In this document: piece by piece, positions 38,232-51,458 of the stretch
Position numbering within the stretch: position 1 is the first letter of the stretch
Layout of the letters: each line of letters starts with the position of its first letter
Assembly: GCA_025050575.1 (NCBI GenBank)
Contig: JALBVE010000002.1
Coordinates: 1 to 62,299, forward strand
DNA length: 62,299 bases
Direction of reading: 5' to 3'
Source: Candidatus Devosia symbiotica
GTDB taxonomy: Bacteria; Pseudomonadota; Alphaproteobacteria; Rhizobiales; Devosiaceae
Translations under genes and position numbers: made by a program
Notes under the pieces: model-generated
What the model saw: the letters and a program-made list of their open reading frames with translations, nothing else
Database searches by the model: none
Told to the model about the DNA's origin: nothing

Positions 38232-39011
38232 TTAGGTCAGTCCGGTCTTGGCAAACAGGCGGGCAAAATTAGCCGTGGTCTCGGTTCCTAGCTGCTCAAG
38301 GGTGATACCGCGCACCTCGGCAACCTTTTTGGCGATGTGGAGCACGAAACTGGGTTCATTGGAGGCGCCGCGGTGCGGAATTGGTGCCAGATAGGGCGCA
38401 TCTGTTTCAACAAGATAGCGATCGGCGGGGACGAATTTGGCGACGTCGCGGATCTCTTCGGCGTTTTTGAAGGTAATGATCCCGGAAAACGAGATATAGC
38501 CGCCCAGATCGAGCGCGGTGCGCGCCAGATCGGGCGTCGCCGTGAAGCAGTGCAGCAGGAAGGGGAAATTCCCTTGTCCGACCTCTTCGGTCAGGATCGC
38601 GGCCATGTCGTCGTCGCATTTGCGGCTGTGGATAACCAGTGGAAGACCAGTGATGCGGGCAGCCGCGATATGGCGGCGCAGCCCGGTGGCCTGGGCCTCG
38701 CGCGGGGTGTTGTCATAGAAGTAGTCCAGGCCCGCTTCGCCAATGGCAACGCAGCGTGGATGGGCACTTAGCCGGACAAGATCATCCGTAGTGATATGCA
38801 GTTCTTCGTCAGCATGGTGTGGATGGGTACCGACCGAGAACCAGATGTTCTTGAAATGTTCCGAAATGGCAGCATATGTGGAAAACTTTTCTACATATGT
38901 GGAAATCGTCACCATGCCTGTGACGCCAGCAGCTGCTGCACGGGCCATGACACCGTCGATGTCGTTGGTCAGCGCTTCGAAGTCGAGATGACAGTGACTA
39001 TCGATCAACAT
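38232..39011 (-). CDS. tatD: TatD-family metal-dependent hydrolase
   Basis: A 259-residue TIM-barrel hydrolase with the metal ligands His6 and His8 (DSHCHLDF), the Glu in GEAGLDYFY, HSRKCDDD and HCFTATPDLA, and the last Asp in ETDAPYLAP. Family members act as 3'-5' exonucleases or deoxyribonucleases. It lies 2 bp after metG. A short internal echo (ISTYVEKFSTY, from two near-identical 12-mers at 38875-38886 and 38893-38904) is in frame and harmless. Confidence 0.92.
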   Translation of the reverse strand: MLIDSHCHLDFEALTNDIDGVMARAAAAGVTGMVTISTYVEKFSTYAAISEHFKNIWFSVGTHPHHADEELHITTDDLVRLSAHPRCVAIGEAGLDYFYDNTPREAQATGLRRHIAAARITGLPLVIHSRKCDDDMAAILTEEVGQGNFPFLLHCFTATPDLARTALDLGGYISFSGIITFKNAEEIRDVAKFVPADRYLVETDAPYLAPIPHRGASNEPSFVLHIAKKVAEVRGITLEQLGTETTANFARLFAKTGLT

Positions 39012-39013
39012 GG

Positions 39014-40564
39014 CTATTCAGCCTTGCGCTCGATGCGGGCAAACACGCCCTGCGGCACAGGCAAGTCGGCGCCTGGCTGCAAGCCGCCCGTGATTTTGGC
39101 GTCGGCAATCTGGCGGCTTTCAAGCGGCGCGCTCAGCTGGTCGAGCAGCCGTGCCGCCGAGTCAGGGACAAAGGCCTGCATGGGAATAGTCAGGCGTCGG
39201 ACAGTGTCGGCCGTAACATAGAGTACGGTCGCCATGCGCTCTGGATTGGTCTTTTTGAGCGCCCAGGGTTCCTGGCTGGCAAAATAGTTGTTGGCCGATG
39301 CGAGCGCGGCGATAATGGCGCCGCTAGCCTCGTGGACCAATTGTTCGTCCATCGCCCTTTGAGCAGTATCGATCGCCTTGCTCACCTCGGCAATGAGGGC
39401 ATTGTCAACGTCGCTCAGCAGGCGCGGCGTCGGCACCTTGCCGTCGCAGTTCTTGTTGATCATCGACAGCGAACGCTGCGCCAGATTGCCCAGATTGTTG
39501 GCCAGATCGGCATTAACGCGGTTGATCAGCTTATCGTGGCTGTAATCGCCATCCTGGCCAAACGAGACCTCACGCAGCAGAAAATAGCGTAAGGCGTCGG
39601 GGCCGAATTCCTCACTCAGGGCAAATGGATCAACGACATTGCCCAGCGATTTGCTCATCTTCTGGCCATCAACGGTTAGGAAGCCATGCGCAAAGATGCG
39701 GTGTGGAATCTCGATGCCCGCGCTCATCAGGAAAGCCGGCCAATAGACCGTGTGAAAGCGAATGATGTCCTTGCCGATGACGTGGAGATCGGCAGGCCAA
39801 AATTTTCTGAACAATTCGGCGGCTTCATCGGGGAAGCCCAGGCCGCTGATGTAATTGGTCAGCGCATCGACCCAGACATATATCACGTGGCCGGGTACAT
39901 CCGGCACCGGAATGCCCCAGTCAAAGGTGGTGCGGGAGATCGAAAGGTCTTTAAGCCCACCTTTGACGAAGGAGATTACCTCGTTGCGACGTTCCTTGGG
40001 TGCGATGAAGTCAGGATTGGATTCGTAGAACGCCAGCAGCTTGTTCTGATAGGCCGAGAGGCGGAAGAAGTAGGTTGGCTCTTCGACCCACTCGACTTCA
40101 GCGCCCGAGGGAGTAAAACGCTTGCCGTTCTTCTCCATCAGTTCGTCTTCATCGAAATAGGCCTCGTCGCGCACAGAGTACCAGCCCTTGTAAGTCGACT
40201 GGAAGATGTCGCCATTATTGTTGGCGGCCATTTTTTGCCAGATGGCCTGGCTGGATTCATAGTGGCGCTGTTCGGTGGTGCGGATGAAGTCGTCATTGGA
40301 GACGTTAAGGGCTTCGGCGAGCCGCTTGAACTCGGCGGCATTCCGGTTGGCTAGCTCGCGCGGGGTGATGCCCTGCGCTGCGGCGGTCTGGACCATCTTA
40401 ATGCCGTGCTCGTCGGTGCCGGTTAGAAAATAGACTTCACGCCCTTCGAGCCGCTTGAAACGGGCAATCGCGTCGGTCGCGATCATCTCATAGGCATGGC
40501 CAATATGGGGCATGCCATTGGGATAGGAAATTGCGGTCGTGACGTAGAAGGGCTTGCAGGTCAT
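39014..40564 (-). CDS. metG: Methionyl-tRNA synthetase
   Basis: A class I synthetase of 516 residues with the HIGH motif at 20-23 (PHIGHAYE), TGTDEHG and the KMSKS loop near 300 ([15 protein letters not shown]). It has a helical anticodon domain and no C-terminal tRNA-binding appendix. The zinc knuckle cysteines of the MetG1 type are absent, matching the short alphaproteobacterial form. It overlaps holB by 4 bp, in the order tmk-holB-metG-tatD-MBL. Confidence 0.95.
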   Translation of the reverse strand: MTCKPFYVTTAISYPNGMPHIGHAYEMIATDAIARFKRLEGREVYFLTGTDEHGIKMVQTAAAQGITPRELANRNAAEFKRLAEALNVSNDDFIRTTEQRHYESSQAIWQKMAANNNGDIFQSTYKGWYSVRDEAYFDEDELMEKNGKRFTPSGAEVEWVEEPTYFFRLSAYQNKLLAFYESNPDFIAPKERRNEVISFVKGGLKDLSISRTTFDWGIPVPDVPGHVIYVWVDALTNYISGLGFPDEAAELFRKFWPADLHVIGKDIIRFHTVYWPAFLMSAGIEIPHRIFAHGFLTVDGQKMSKSLGNVVDPFALSEEFGPDALRYFLLREVSFGQDGDYSHDKLINRVNADLANNLGNLAQRSLSMINKNCDGKVPTPRLLSDVDNALIAEVSKAIDTAQRAMDEQLVHEASGAIIAALASANNYFASQEPWALKKTNPERMATVLYVTADTVRRLTIPMQAFVPDSAARLLDQLSAPLESRQIADAKITGGLQPGADLPVPQGVFARIERKAE

Positions 40565-41589
40565 AGAGTCTCAGCAGAAACGGGGATGGTCGTCGATACA
40601 TGCTTCCTGATCGCGTCAAATAGGGCGATGAGGGTCTGTTTCATGTCTAGATTGATAGCGTCAGCATCGGCAAAAAGGCTGTGCGCCTTACCCCATAGCT
40701 CGTTAGCCGAGGCAAGGCGCATTCGCGCGCCCGGTTGCATGGCGGCGTTGCGGGCTTCGTCAGCGATCCAGTCGTCGAGCATTTCGCGGGCAAAGGACAG
40801 TTCGGGGCTCTGGCTGTTGGCACCGAGTACCTCGGCCAGCTTGAGCGAAACGCTGGCGGGATACTGGTCTGGGCAGGCAAGCCAGGTCTGCAGGGCACTA
40901 AGCGCGGAGTCCGGGACGAGCGCCAAAGTCTCAAAGGCGCGGCGCGGCCGCCCGCCCGCAAGAACAATGGCGCGGTTTAGCACCTCTTCGCCCAGGCGGG
41001 GATTATGCTCGCTCAGAACGGCCCAGACATCGGTCGCCGCGATGGGGCGCAGCGCCAGATTCTGACAACGCGACTTGATGGTCGGCAGCAACTGGCCGGG
41101 ACGGTGCGACACCAGCATAAATGTAGTGTCGGCAGGCGGCTCTTCTAGTGTCTTGAGCAGGGCATTGGCCGCTGAAGGGTTGCAGTCATCAATGCTGTCG
41201 ATAATCGCCACGCGGTGCCCTGCCCGGCCACGCGTATGGTGCAGGCCGTCGCGTAATTGCCGGACGTCCTCGACGCGGATGACGGTATAATAGCCCTTGG
41301 CATCTCTGGGGCGGCGGCGCAGCAGCCAGATATTGGGATGCGACAGCGCCGCAACCTGTTCTTCGACGCGATGAGCGGCTTCGTCGCCGGTTGCCGTAAG
41401 AATAGAAACGGCCATTTCAAAGGCAAATGTGGCTTTGCCGATGCCCATCGGGCCGTGCAGCAGAATGGCGCCGGGCAAGCAGCGGTCATCAATCTGGCTG
41501 TTGATCGCGGCACGGGCCGCCTCATGGCCGCGGGCGCTCTGGCGCCGTTCCGGCGGGGCCACGTTTTCAAGCGCATTAGGGTCTGTCAC
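40561..41589 (-). CDS. holB: DNA polymerase III subunit delta'
   Basis: A clamp-loader subunit of 342 residues with an AAA+ start ([19 protein letters not shown]), [37 protein letters not shown] and the sensor SRC motif ([13 protein letters not shown]). It has a C-terminal oligomerisation domain. It overlaps tmk by 4 bp and metG by 4 bp, so all are translationally coupled. Intact. Confidence 0.92.
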   Translation of the reverse strand: MTDPNALENVAPPERRQSARGHEAARAAINSQIDDRCLPGAILLHGPMGIGKATFAFEMAVSILTATGDEAAHRVEEQVAALSHPNIWLLRRRPRDAKGYYTVIRVEDVRQLRDGLHHTRGRAGHRVAIIDSIDDCNPSAANALLKTLEEPPADTTFMLVSHRPGQLLPTIKSRCQNLALRPIAATDVWAVLSEHNPRLGEEVLNRAIVLAGGRPRRAFETLALVPDSALSALQTWLACPDQYPASVSLKLAEVLGANSQSPELSFAREMLDDWIADEARNAAMQPGARMRLASANELWGKAHSLFADADAINLDMKQTLIALFDAIRKHVSTTIPVSAETL

Positions 41590-42272
41590 GCCTGTGAACC
41601 ACCTAGCAGCTCAGGAAAGCGCTCACTGACCACCAACCAGATGGCGGCCTCCAGGGCGTCTTCATGTTGAGCCGCGGAAATGACAACGCAGCGGCCTGGA
41701 TTGTCCCTGGCGATGGCCAGAAAGCCGTCGCGCAAGCGGATATGCCACTTGAGTTCTTCTTTTTCGAAGCGGTCGCCGGTCAGCGCCAGGCCATCTTCAA
41801 TCGCGCGATAAGCGACCCGCTTGAACGCCGCCACCGGGTCCATATCGAGCACGATGGTCAGATCGGGAGCATGGCCATCGAGCGCCAGACTTTCCAGCGT
41901 ATCGATCAATCTCTCGTTCACGCTGCCAGCAAGTCCCTGATAGGCTCGGGTGGAGTCGTGAAAGCGGTCCGACAACACCCATATGCCGTTGCGCAGATTG
42001 GGCGCGATCAGCTGGGTGACGTGATCGAGGCGAGCGGCGGCGAATAAGACGGCCTCGGCCTCCGCTCCCCAGCTTTCCGAACGCCCTTGCAGGATAAAGG
42101 AGCGGACGGCCTCGGCCTTGGGGGTTCCGCCAGGTTCGCGTGTGCACACAGCTTCGATTGCGTTCCGCTGCAGGTTTTGCAGCAGACGCTTGACCTGGGT
42201 GGACTTGCCGACCCCCTCACCACCTTCGAAGGTTATGAAACGGGCGCGGCTGACTTTAATCGCTTCGAGCAT
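41586..42272 (-). CDS. tmk: Thymidylate kinase
   Basis: Phosphorylates dTMP to dTDP. The 228-residue protein has the P-loop FEGGEGVGKSTQVKRL, TREPGGTPKAEAVR, the DR-H segment LSDRFHDSTRAYQG and a lid (RIxxDG-like region around YRAIEDGLALTGDRFEKE). It is the first intact gene of the tmk-holB-metG-tatD-MBL operon. The dead dacC and rlpA genes precede it in the same direction, which is the usual order. Confidence 0.94.
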   Translation of the reverse strand: MLEAIKVSRARFITFEGGEGVGKSTQVKRLLQNLQRNAIEAVCTREPGGTPKAEAVRSFILQGRSESWGAEAEAVLFAAARLDHVTQLIAPNLRNGIWVLSDRFHDSTRAYQGLAGSVNERLIDTLESLALDGHAPDLTIVLDMDPVAAFKRVAYRAIEDGLALTGDRFEKEELKWHIRLRDGFLAIARDNPGRCVVISAAQHEDALEAAIWLVVSERFPELLGGSQA

Positions 42273-42293
42273 AATGTGCTTTGTATCCGAGTT

Positions 42294-43348
42294 TCAGAGC
42301 CAACCAAGAGCAAGTTGTTTCAAGGCATCTGCCGCTATCCGAGTGATGCTGCTATCCGAGCCGCTGTCAGCGGCGTAGAGTAGCGCGACCTGAACCAGAT
42401 TATCATCGCAGAATACCCGCGATTCGGCGATCTGGTCACCCGCATTGACAGGCGGCAGTAGGGGCGCATTGTAACAAACTTCGGCACTGAGGCATTTGCG
42501 CGAGCCCCGCGGCAGATAAGCGCTACTCCCTTGCCGACCAGTCCGACAGCTACCGCCCTCGCCGCCATAAACATTAGCGTCAGCCACGATGGTGCCTTCG
42601 GCATAGGCCGCCACGCGTTCAAATGCCTGTGCGCCCCAGGTGATCAGTTTACGCCCCTCTTTGAGCCACCGCAATCAGGCGCCGGCCATCCTCCTTTGTG
42701 GAGATAACTGAGCGGTAGCCGGCCGCTTGGGTATGATCGGTCTTGAGGCCATCCACACCGATGCCCATTTCAATCAGGAAATTGCGATCGGGTTGTTTGA
42801 TATCACTCCACTCTATCTTCGGCTCGAAGAAGAAGTGGTAGTATTGCTGGAAATTGCTGATCAGATAGCGCGCTATGACGTACATGTAGGGGTCGAGCAG
42901 ACCGGTGGGATTGGTAAAGTGCGATCTGCCCAAGCCGATTTCGTCGGCTAGTTCGTTCATCATGGCGGCAAAATCACCCTCTGATCCGACAATACCTTCG
43001 GCCAGGATGATGTCGGCGTCATTACCAGACTGGATAATGACCGAGCGGATCAGGTTTTCAACGATGATTTTGGAATTGAGCTCGGCGAATATGGTCGAGC
43101 CGCCCGAGGATGCGCCGCCGGCGAGCCAGGCGTGTTCGGAAACGAAGAACTTATCGTTGAGACTGACCTGGCCGGCGCGAATTTCGTTGAAGGCCACGGC
43201 GATGGTCATCAGCTTGGCCATGCTGGTTGGCTCCATGGGCAGGTCAGCCAGGATAGCAAATTTGGCCCTGGTGTCGAAATCGGCCTGCGCGCAGGTAGGC
43301 CATCGCCGGCGCCAGTAGGATCGCTAGAATAAATCCGAGCCGTTTCAC
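42294..43348 (-). pseudogene. dacC: D-alanyl-D-alanine carboxypeptidase (PBP5/6 type), decayed
   Basis: Low-molecular-mass PBPs trim peptidoglycan pentapeptides. From GTG 43348 leftward a signal peptide is visible (VKRLGFILAILLAPAMAY), then a frameshift. The next frame has the catalytic SxxK (PTSMAKLMTI), SxN (IQSGNDADI) and NELADEIGLGRSHFTNPTGL. The third motif KTG is changed to KTD (GVDGLKTDHTQAAGY). After AVAQRG a stop and further shifts lead through TIVADANVYGGE and LICRGARANAS-type pieces to the C-terminal ALKQLALGWL. It is clearly inactive. Confidence 0.85.
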
Positions 43349-43437
43349 GCGCAACTTCCCCCTGATTGTCGGCAATCTATGCTGACAATCAGCACTAATA
43401 GAGAATTATATCGGTTAGGCCAAGTTGTCGCACCATA

Positions 43438-44271
43438 TCAAGGGCATCTATCTTGGAAACACCTGGCTTGAATCGAGCGGGTGGTCATGGCGGTAATCGC
43501 GGCATGCGCTGTGCCGATGGCCACATCCTGCTCTTCAGGCGTGGTATCGGCGTAGGAGAACAAAATGCCCAAGAAATTGCCGGCAATATCGGCCAGGCTG
43601 TTGGTCCGATCGACGTCAGCATAGCGGGTATTGCTGCTGCCACCGAAATTGGCCGGGCCGGAATAGCTAGCCAGCAGCATGCTAGTGTCGTCGCCTTCAA
43701 GCGGCGCCGGACCGACGTATTCGGCCCGAATCTGAACGTGATCATTGTTCACATAGCCCAGCATTTCGGCAGTGCGATGCGACAGATCCATGATCCGGCC
43801 TGGCATATAGGGGCCACGGTCATTAACCCGGACAATGATCGAGCGGCCATTTTCCTGATTGGTGACTCGAACATAGGACGGCAGGGGCAAGGTTGGGTGA
43901 GCGCCCGTGATGGCGTTGGCCGAAAATATTTCCCCATTGGCCGTGCGGCGGCCATGGAAATCGGCGCCATACCAGGAGGCTTCGCCGCTGGCGACGTAGC
44001 TGTTGGGATTTTGCTCTGGCACATAGACCCGGCCGCGAACCGTATAAGGCTTGCCTACCAGATAGCGCCCGCCGCCCTTGGGCGGATTGGGATTGGTGGT
44101 GACGCGCGGCGACACTGAGACACCATATTCCTTGGAGCTGAACGTGGCGCGTTTAACCGTAGCGCCAAGATCTCCCATGCCGCAAGCGGCCAGGGTTGGA
44201 GCGATCAGGACTGCCAGGGCGACGAGGCGAATGGCATGGCGCCAGGTTATCGTTGCGGTACTCATATTCAT
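43438..44271 (-). CDS. rlpA: RlpA-like septal ring lipoprotein
   Basis: RlpA proteins are lytic transglycosylases or septal-ring lipoproteins. The 277-residue product has a signal peptide with lipobox (VLIAPTLAAC) and a double-psi beta-barrel domain (GEASWYGADFHGRRTANGE, SANAITGAHPTLPLPSYVRVTN, IIVRVNDRGPY, MDLSHRTAEMLG). No SPOR domain follows, and the C-terminal 90 residues are unstructured-looking. The last residues (ARCFQDRCP) look unlike a family end, so a small 3' change is possible. It formerly preceded dacC. Confidence 0.85.
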   Translation of the reverse strand: MNMSTATITWRHAIRLVALAVLIAPTLAACGMGDLGATVKRATFSSKEYGVSVSPRVTTNPNPPKGGGRYLVGKPYTVRGRVYVPEQNPNSYVASGEASWYGADFHGRRTANGEIFSANAITGAHPTLPLPSYVRVTNQENGRSIIVRVNDRGPYMPGRIMDLSHRTAEMLGYVNNDHVQIRAEYVGPAPLEGDDTSMLLASYSGPANFGGSSNTRYADVDRTNSLADIAGNFLGILFSYADTTPEEQDVAIGTAHAAITAMTTRSIQARCFQDRCP

Positions 44272-44459
44272 AAGCTGACCTTATTGCGAATGCCGAGTGT
44301 AACGCGATTAAATGGCAGGCGCGCCTTGAGAGCAGATTTCTGGTTTAGAAGAAGTTAAAGCGAACGGACTGTTACCATCAAACGTGGCATTTGGATCAAA
44401 TGTGCGCAAGTTGGCCGCCGAGCAGATATGGCACGGTCAAAGCTTGCGCCTGAGTAGTT

Positions 44460-44475
44460 ATAAAGATAACTTTAT
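44460..44475 (+). promoter_or_regulatory. Operator-like palindrome upstream of metH
   Basis: ATAAAG-ATAA-CTTTAT, two perfect 6-bp arms around 4 bp, 38 bp before the metH ATG. The ArsR-family regulator SahR controls methionine-cycle genes in many proteobacteria through AT-rich palindromes, so it is a candidate ligand. The link is inference. The region 44280-44513 holds no gene. Confidence 0.5.
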
Positions 44476-44513
44476 GTCATTATTGACGTTCCAATGAACC
44501 GAGGTGAACGGCG

Positions 44514-48275
<3,762 letters not shown>

Positions 48276-48305
48276 GCTATGGCCCGGATATAGCCCATTC
48301 TAGTG

Positions 48306-48637
48306 ATGGTGATTGATGTCGGCTACCTGCTGGCGCTCGATCCTGATACTGCCCATGCTCCGCATGCCGGTCAATTCTGGCCGCAGCTATCCGATGGCCA
48401 GCACTGCGTGGCCCTATGCGACACGTATCGATGTGCGCACCCTGCTTTATGATATACTCGAAGAGGTGAAGCGGGGCATGCGGCCAGCATCCACACGCGT
48501 GGTAGTCGATACCACGCGCCATGGCCGATCTGTCGGTCGTGGTGGCGGTGCTGACCAGCAAATTGTCAGCGCAGGCGCTGCGCGATCATACGGTGGCGCG
48601 ACTGTTCTATATGGCGGATGTGACCTAGTCTGGCTGA
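48306..48637 (+). pseudogene. CobW-family (P-loop metallochaperone-like) GTPase, remnant
   Basis: Pieces in different frames read RIDVRTLLYDILEEVKRGM, RVVVDTT and AMADLSVVVAVLTSKLSAQ followed by LRDHTVARLFYMADV, ending in a stop. Order and spacing match the middle of CobW/YjiA-type GTPases, in which a CLCC-x-R segment is followed by a helix and VIETTGLADP. The P-loop and C-terminal domain are missing. The match is by pattern only. Confidence 0.45.
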
Positions 48638-48674
48638 TAGCGTGCGGGTTACGCATTACGGGGAGAGATCGAAC

Positions 48675-49418
48675 ATGGGCAAGTCCAGAATCGCTCTGGC
48701 GCTGGGCAGTGGCGCGACGCGCGGCTGGGCCCATATCTGGCTCATCGATGTGCTGACCGAGGCCGGCATTGTACTCGACATCATCTGCGGCTCCTCGATG
48801 GGAGCCTTAGTGTCTACGGATGGTCGCCTCAATGGTCGATATCAATGTTCTGGTGGGCGGGGCTGATGGACGGCGCGCATATCGTCTCGTGGCTGACCGA
48901 CCTAGGTCAGCCTAAAACCATTGAAGACCTCAAAATACCTTTTGCCGCCGTCGCCATTGATATCAGTTTCGGCTCAAAAATCTGGCTGCAATCGGGGTCG
49001 CTGGTGCGGTCTGTCCGCGCGTTGATCGGCATGCTGGGGCTGTTCAGCCCCACCAAGATTAACGAACGTTGGCTTGAATTATCGCGGTTAATCTGAACGA
49101 TGACCTGCTGGGGCGACCGCTGGTGGCAGAACTCAACATTGCACCGATCAAGACGACCAGGCCAGAAACTCTGCTGGATCTGATTAGCTCGATTCTGGCA
49201 TCGGTTCAGGAGCACATGTCATCGTTGAATTTTTTCGGCGTGACCAACCAGGCACTCGGCTATTTCGACGTGCTGGTCAATTCCATTGACATTATGCAGG
49301 AGCATATCATTCGGTCCAGGCTGGCTGGCGAACCGCCCCATCGATGATCCTGCCAGCTTTCGCCGATATCGGCCTGCTCGATTTTCACCGCGCTGCCGAC
49401 GCCATTACGGAAGGCTAG
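48675..49418 (+). pseudogene. Patatin-like phospholipase (RssA type), decayed
   Basis: Patatin-like lipases use a Ser-Asp dyad. From ATG 48675 the frame reads GKSRIALALGSGATRGWAHI (oxyanion region) and IICGSSMGALV, the GxSxG nucleophile, and then breaks. Further frames give KTIEDLKIPFAAVAIDISFG, LVRSVRALIGMLGLFSPTKI, and AELNIAPIKTTRPETLLD with QEHIIRSRLA. At least three frameshifts or stops are present and the catalytic DGG block is not visible. Confidence 0.75.
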
Positions 49419-49480
49419 GCGGCGGAACGGGCGCTGCCCGGCAGCGAGGCGATGTAAGCGGCCGCAAGCTCAGCCACAAC

Positions 49481-50029
49481 TCAACCAGGAAACGGCCGTA
49501 GCGGGGTATCGGCGCGCAGATAGAGCGGGTGCTTGGGTGAATCGTCGGCATTGGTGCCAAAACACCATAGGCGCGTGCCATCGGCCCTCAGAGCTTCGAT
49601 TAGCGCCTTGCCTGCGGGCGCCAGGGCTTTGTTGAGCTTGCCGTGGCAAAGGACGACCAGCGCCGCCTTGCTGGCTGCCTGGCGGATGGCTGGCAGGTTG
49701 TCGGGCGACACGGCAGCAACGCCCGGTTCTAGCAGCATTTTTGGATTAGTAGCGCGATAATCGCCGACATTGGCCTTGACCATCGCCGAGAAGCCTTCGC
49801 GGCAGGCAAAGCCCCATTCACGAGCACAGGTGGGGTCATTGACCGTGGCGTCGGCAGTACTGGGGTTCATGCCGATGAACAGAACATAGCGGTCGCTGAA
49901 CACCGCGCCGGTCCAGCGTCGCATTAACTGACGGTAGCGACCGTCAGCGCTGAACCGGGCGTCACCATTGACCCCCGGCATCAGCGCCAAACGCACCTTG
50001 CCGCCCGGATCGTGGCTGGCAACACTCAT
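49481..50029 (-). CDS. DUF1643 domain-containing protein
   Basis: A 182-residue protein of the DUF1643 family, recognised from [50 protein letters not shown] and [19 protein letters not shown]. The family is widespread and uncharacterised, with a uracil-DNA-glycosylase-like feel of conserved NPS and H/P motifs. The start overlaps folD by 4 bp, so the two are co-translated. It is intact. Confidence 0.85.
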   Translation of the reverse strand: MSVASHDPGGKVRLALMPGVNGDARFSADGRYRQLMRRWTGAVFSDRYVLFIGMNPSTADATVNDPTCAREWGFACREGFSAMVKANVGDYRATNPKMLLEPGVAAVSPDNLPAIRQAASKAALVVLCHGKLNKALAPAGKALIEALRADGTRLWCFGTNADDSPKHPLYLRADTPLRPFPG

Positions 50030-50928
50030 GCGATCAAATCGCTCGGGGGCATCAGGCCATTGATCAGCGAGGCGGTGGTGATTGTATTGGCTAGCAGGCA
50101 GGCAATGGTCATCGGACCTACGCCACCAGGCACCGGGGTAATGGCGCCGGCCACCTGACTGGCACTGGCAAAGTCGACATCGCCGAGCAAGCGGGTTTTG
50201 CCTGGGCCGCGCTCGGGCGCATCAATGCGATTGATGCCGACATCGATGACCGTAGCGCCTAGCTTGATCCAGTCGCCCTTGATCATTTCGGGGCGACCAA
50301 CGGCGGCGATGACGATATCGGCCTGCCGCACGATAAACGGCAGATCCCGGGTGCGCGAATGAGCCATGGTGACGGTGCAGTTTTCCCGCAGCAAGAGCTG
50401 AGTAATCGGTTTGCCAACAAGATTAGAACGGCCGACGACGACGGCGTGCAGGCCGGAGAGATCACCTAATTGGTCGCGCAACAGCATCAGGCAGCCAAGG
50501 GGCGTGCACGAAATCGGGCCCGGCAGGCCGATGGCCAGCTTGCCGACGCTGGCCGGGGTGAAGCAATCGACATCCTTGGCCGGATCGATGGTCTGGATGA
50601 TGTTTCTAGAATCAATGTGATCGGGAACCGGCAATTGCACCAGAATACCGTGAATAGCCCGATCGGCATTGAGCTTTTGCACCAGCACCAGCACTTCGGC
50701 CTCGCTGGCGGTCTCGGGGAGTTCGTATTTTTCAGAATGCATGCCCATTTCGACGGTCTGCTTGGCTTTTTGCGCCACATAAACCTGGCTGCCCGGATCA
50801 TGACCGACAATGACTATGGCCAAGCCTGGCGTAATGCCGTGATCGGATTTCAGACGCTGCGCATGCCCGGCGATGCGACCCCGCAGACCCTCGGCGAGGC
50901 TCTTACCGTCGATGATCTTGGCTGTCAT
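50026..50928 (-). CDS. folD: Bifunctional methylene-THF dehydrogenase / methenyl-THF cyclohydrolase
   Basis: FolD interconverts 5,10-methylene-THF and 10-formyl-THF with NADP. The 300-residue protein has the N-terminal catalytic domain with [23 protein letters not shown] and [12 protein letters not shown], the signature [17 protein letters not shown], the Rossmann loop [18 protein letters not shown] and a C-terminal [18 protein letters not shown]. It supplies 10-formyl-THF for PurN. Intact. Confidence 0.95.
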   Translation of the reverse strand: MTAKIIDGKSLAEGLRGRIAGHAQRLKSDHGITPGLAIVIVGHDPGSQVYVAQKAKQTVEMGMHSEKYELPETASEAEVLVLVQKLNADRAIHGILVQLPVPDHIDSRNIIQTIDPAKDVDCFTPASVGKLAIGLPGPISCTPLGCLMLLRDQLGDLSGLHAVVVGRSNLVGKPITQLLLRENCTVTMAHSRTRDLPFIVRQADIVIAAVGRPEMIKGDWIKLGATVIDVGINRIDAPERGPGKTRLLGDVDFASASQVAGAITPVPGGVGPMTIACLLANTITTASLINGLMPPSDLIA

Positions 50929-51010
50929 GGAACACCTCCGTGGAGAAACAGGATTGGATAGATCGCGACCGATCTGACTATCGGGTGCAGCAATAGAAAA
51001 TGCCGGAGTT

Positions 51011-51030
51011 CCGTAACGTAGTAGTTACGG
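51011..51030 (-). terminator. Inverted repeat at the end of the XRE gene
   Basis: Perfect 7-bp arms (ccgtaac / gttacgg) around gtagta overlap the stop codon of the decayed XRE gene. There is no strong T-run, so termination is uncertain; it may be a regulatory palindrome. Confidence 0.45.
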
Positions 51031-51231
51031 TTCAGCAAGGCCGTCGTCCTGCAATACGGATTCGATCGACTGTCCCAAGAGCTGGGCGATGCGGAACGCC
51101 AGAGGAAGCGACGGGTCAAACCTGCCGCATTCTATTGCAATGATGGATTGTCTGGAAACGTCGAGTTTTTCGCCCAGCATCGCCTGTGATCAGCCCCGCT
51201 CCGTGCGCAGTTCCTTGAGGCGGCTCTTCAA
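51025..51231 (-). pseudogene. XRE/Cro-type small transcriptional regulator (YozG-like) with a nonsense codon
   Basis: From TTG 51231 the frame reads LKSRLKELRTERG, then TGA (a Trp or similar codon is expected here), and then an otherwise perfect HTH: QAMLGEKLDVSRQSIIAIE and FDPSLPLAFRIAQLLGQSIE to TAA at 51025-51027. One point mutation is enough to explain the loss. A short protein from the internal ATG would lack HTH helix 1. It was translationally coupled to the membrane protein gene (overlapping TGA/TTG). Confidence 0.8.
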
Positions 51232-51430
51232 AGCGGCACACGCTCCCGACGCGTAAAGAAGATTGTGGCGAAGGAATAGGCGAACCAGTAGATCAGGTTG
51301 AGCCAGAGGATGGGAAGCGTCGGCGCGCCAGCATAACCTTCAAGATAACCCTAGCTCGAGACAAGCATCAGGATGACAGCGAGGCCAGTGAAAATCACCT
51401 TGATTTGGATGCTGCGAAAGCATTGCCTGC
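51228..51430 (-). pseudogene. Two-helix membrane protein partner of the XRE regulator, broken
   Basis: The frame reads FRSIQIKVIFTGLAVILMLV and SS, then TAG, then GYLEGYAGAPTLPILW and LIYWFAYSFATIFFTRRERV to TGA at 51228-51230. The start codon is not in this frame; the nearest ATG (51430) is out of frame by one. Two hydrophobic segments are evident. Pairing of a YozG-like XRE regulator with a small membrane protein is a recurrent arrangement in bacteria. Confidence 0.65.
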
Positions 51431-51440
51431 TCCCGTCACT

Positions 51441-51458
51441 TGTAAAGCGTTCTTTACA
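51441..51458. promoter_or_regulatory. Perfect operator-like palindrome TGTAAAG-N4-CTTTACA
   Basis: An 18-bp site with perfect 7-bp arms immediately before the membrane-protein/XRE pair (minus strand), overlapping the 3' end of the APH remnant. The position suits an autoregulatory operator of the small XRE protein. The site is intact although both genes are broken. Confidence 0.6.

Noticed and set aside
38875-38904. Repeated 12-mer catatgtggaaa inside tatD as a second disruptive duplication
   Set aside because: The copies are 18 bp apart, in frame, and the TatD domain stays intact, so it is a harmless sequence echo.
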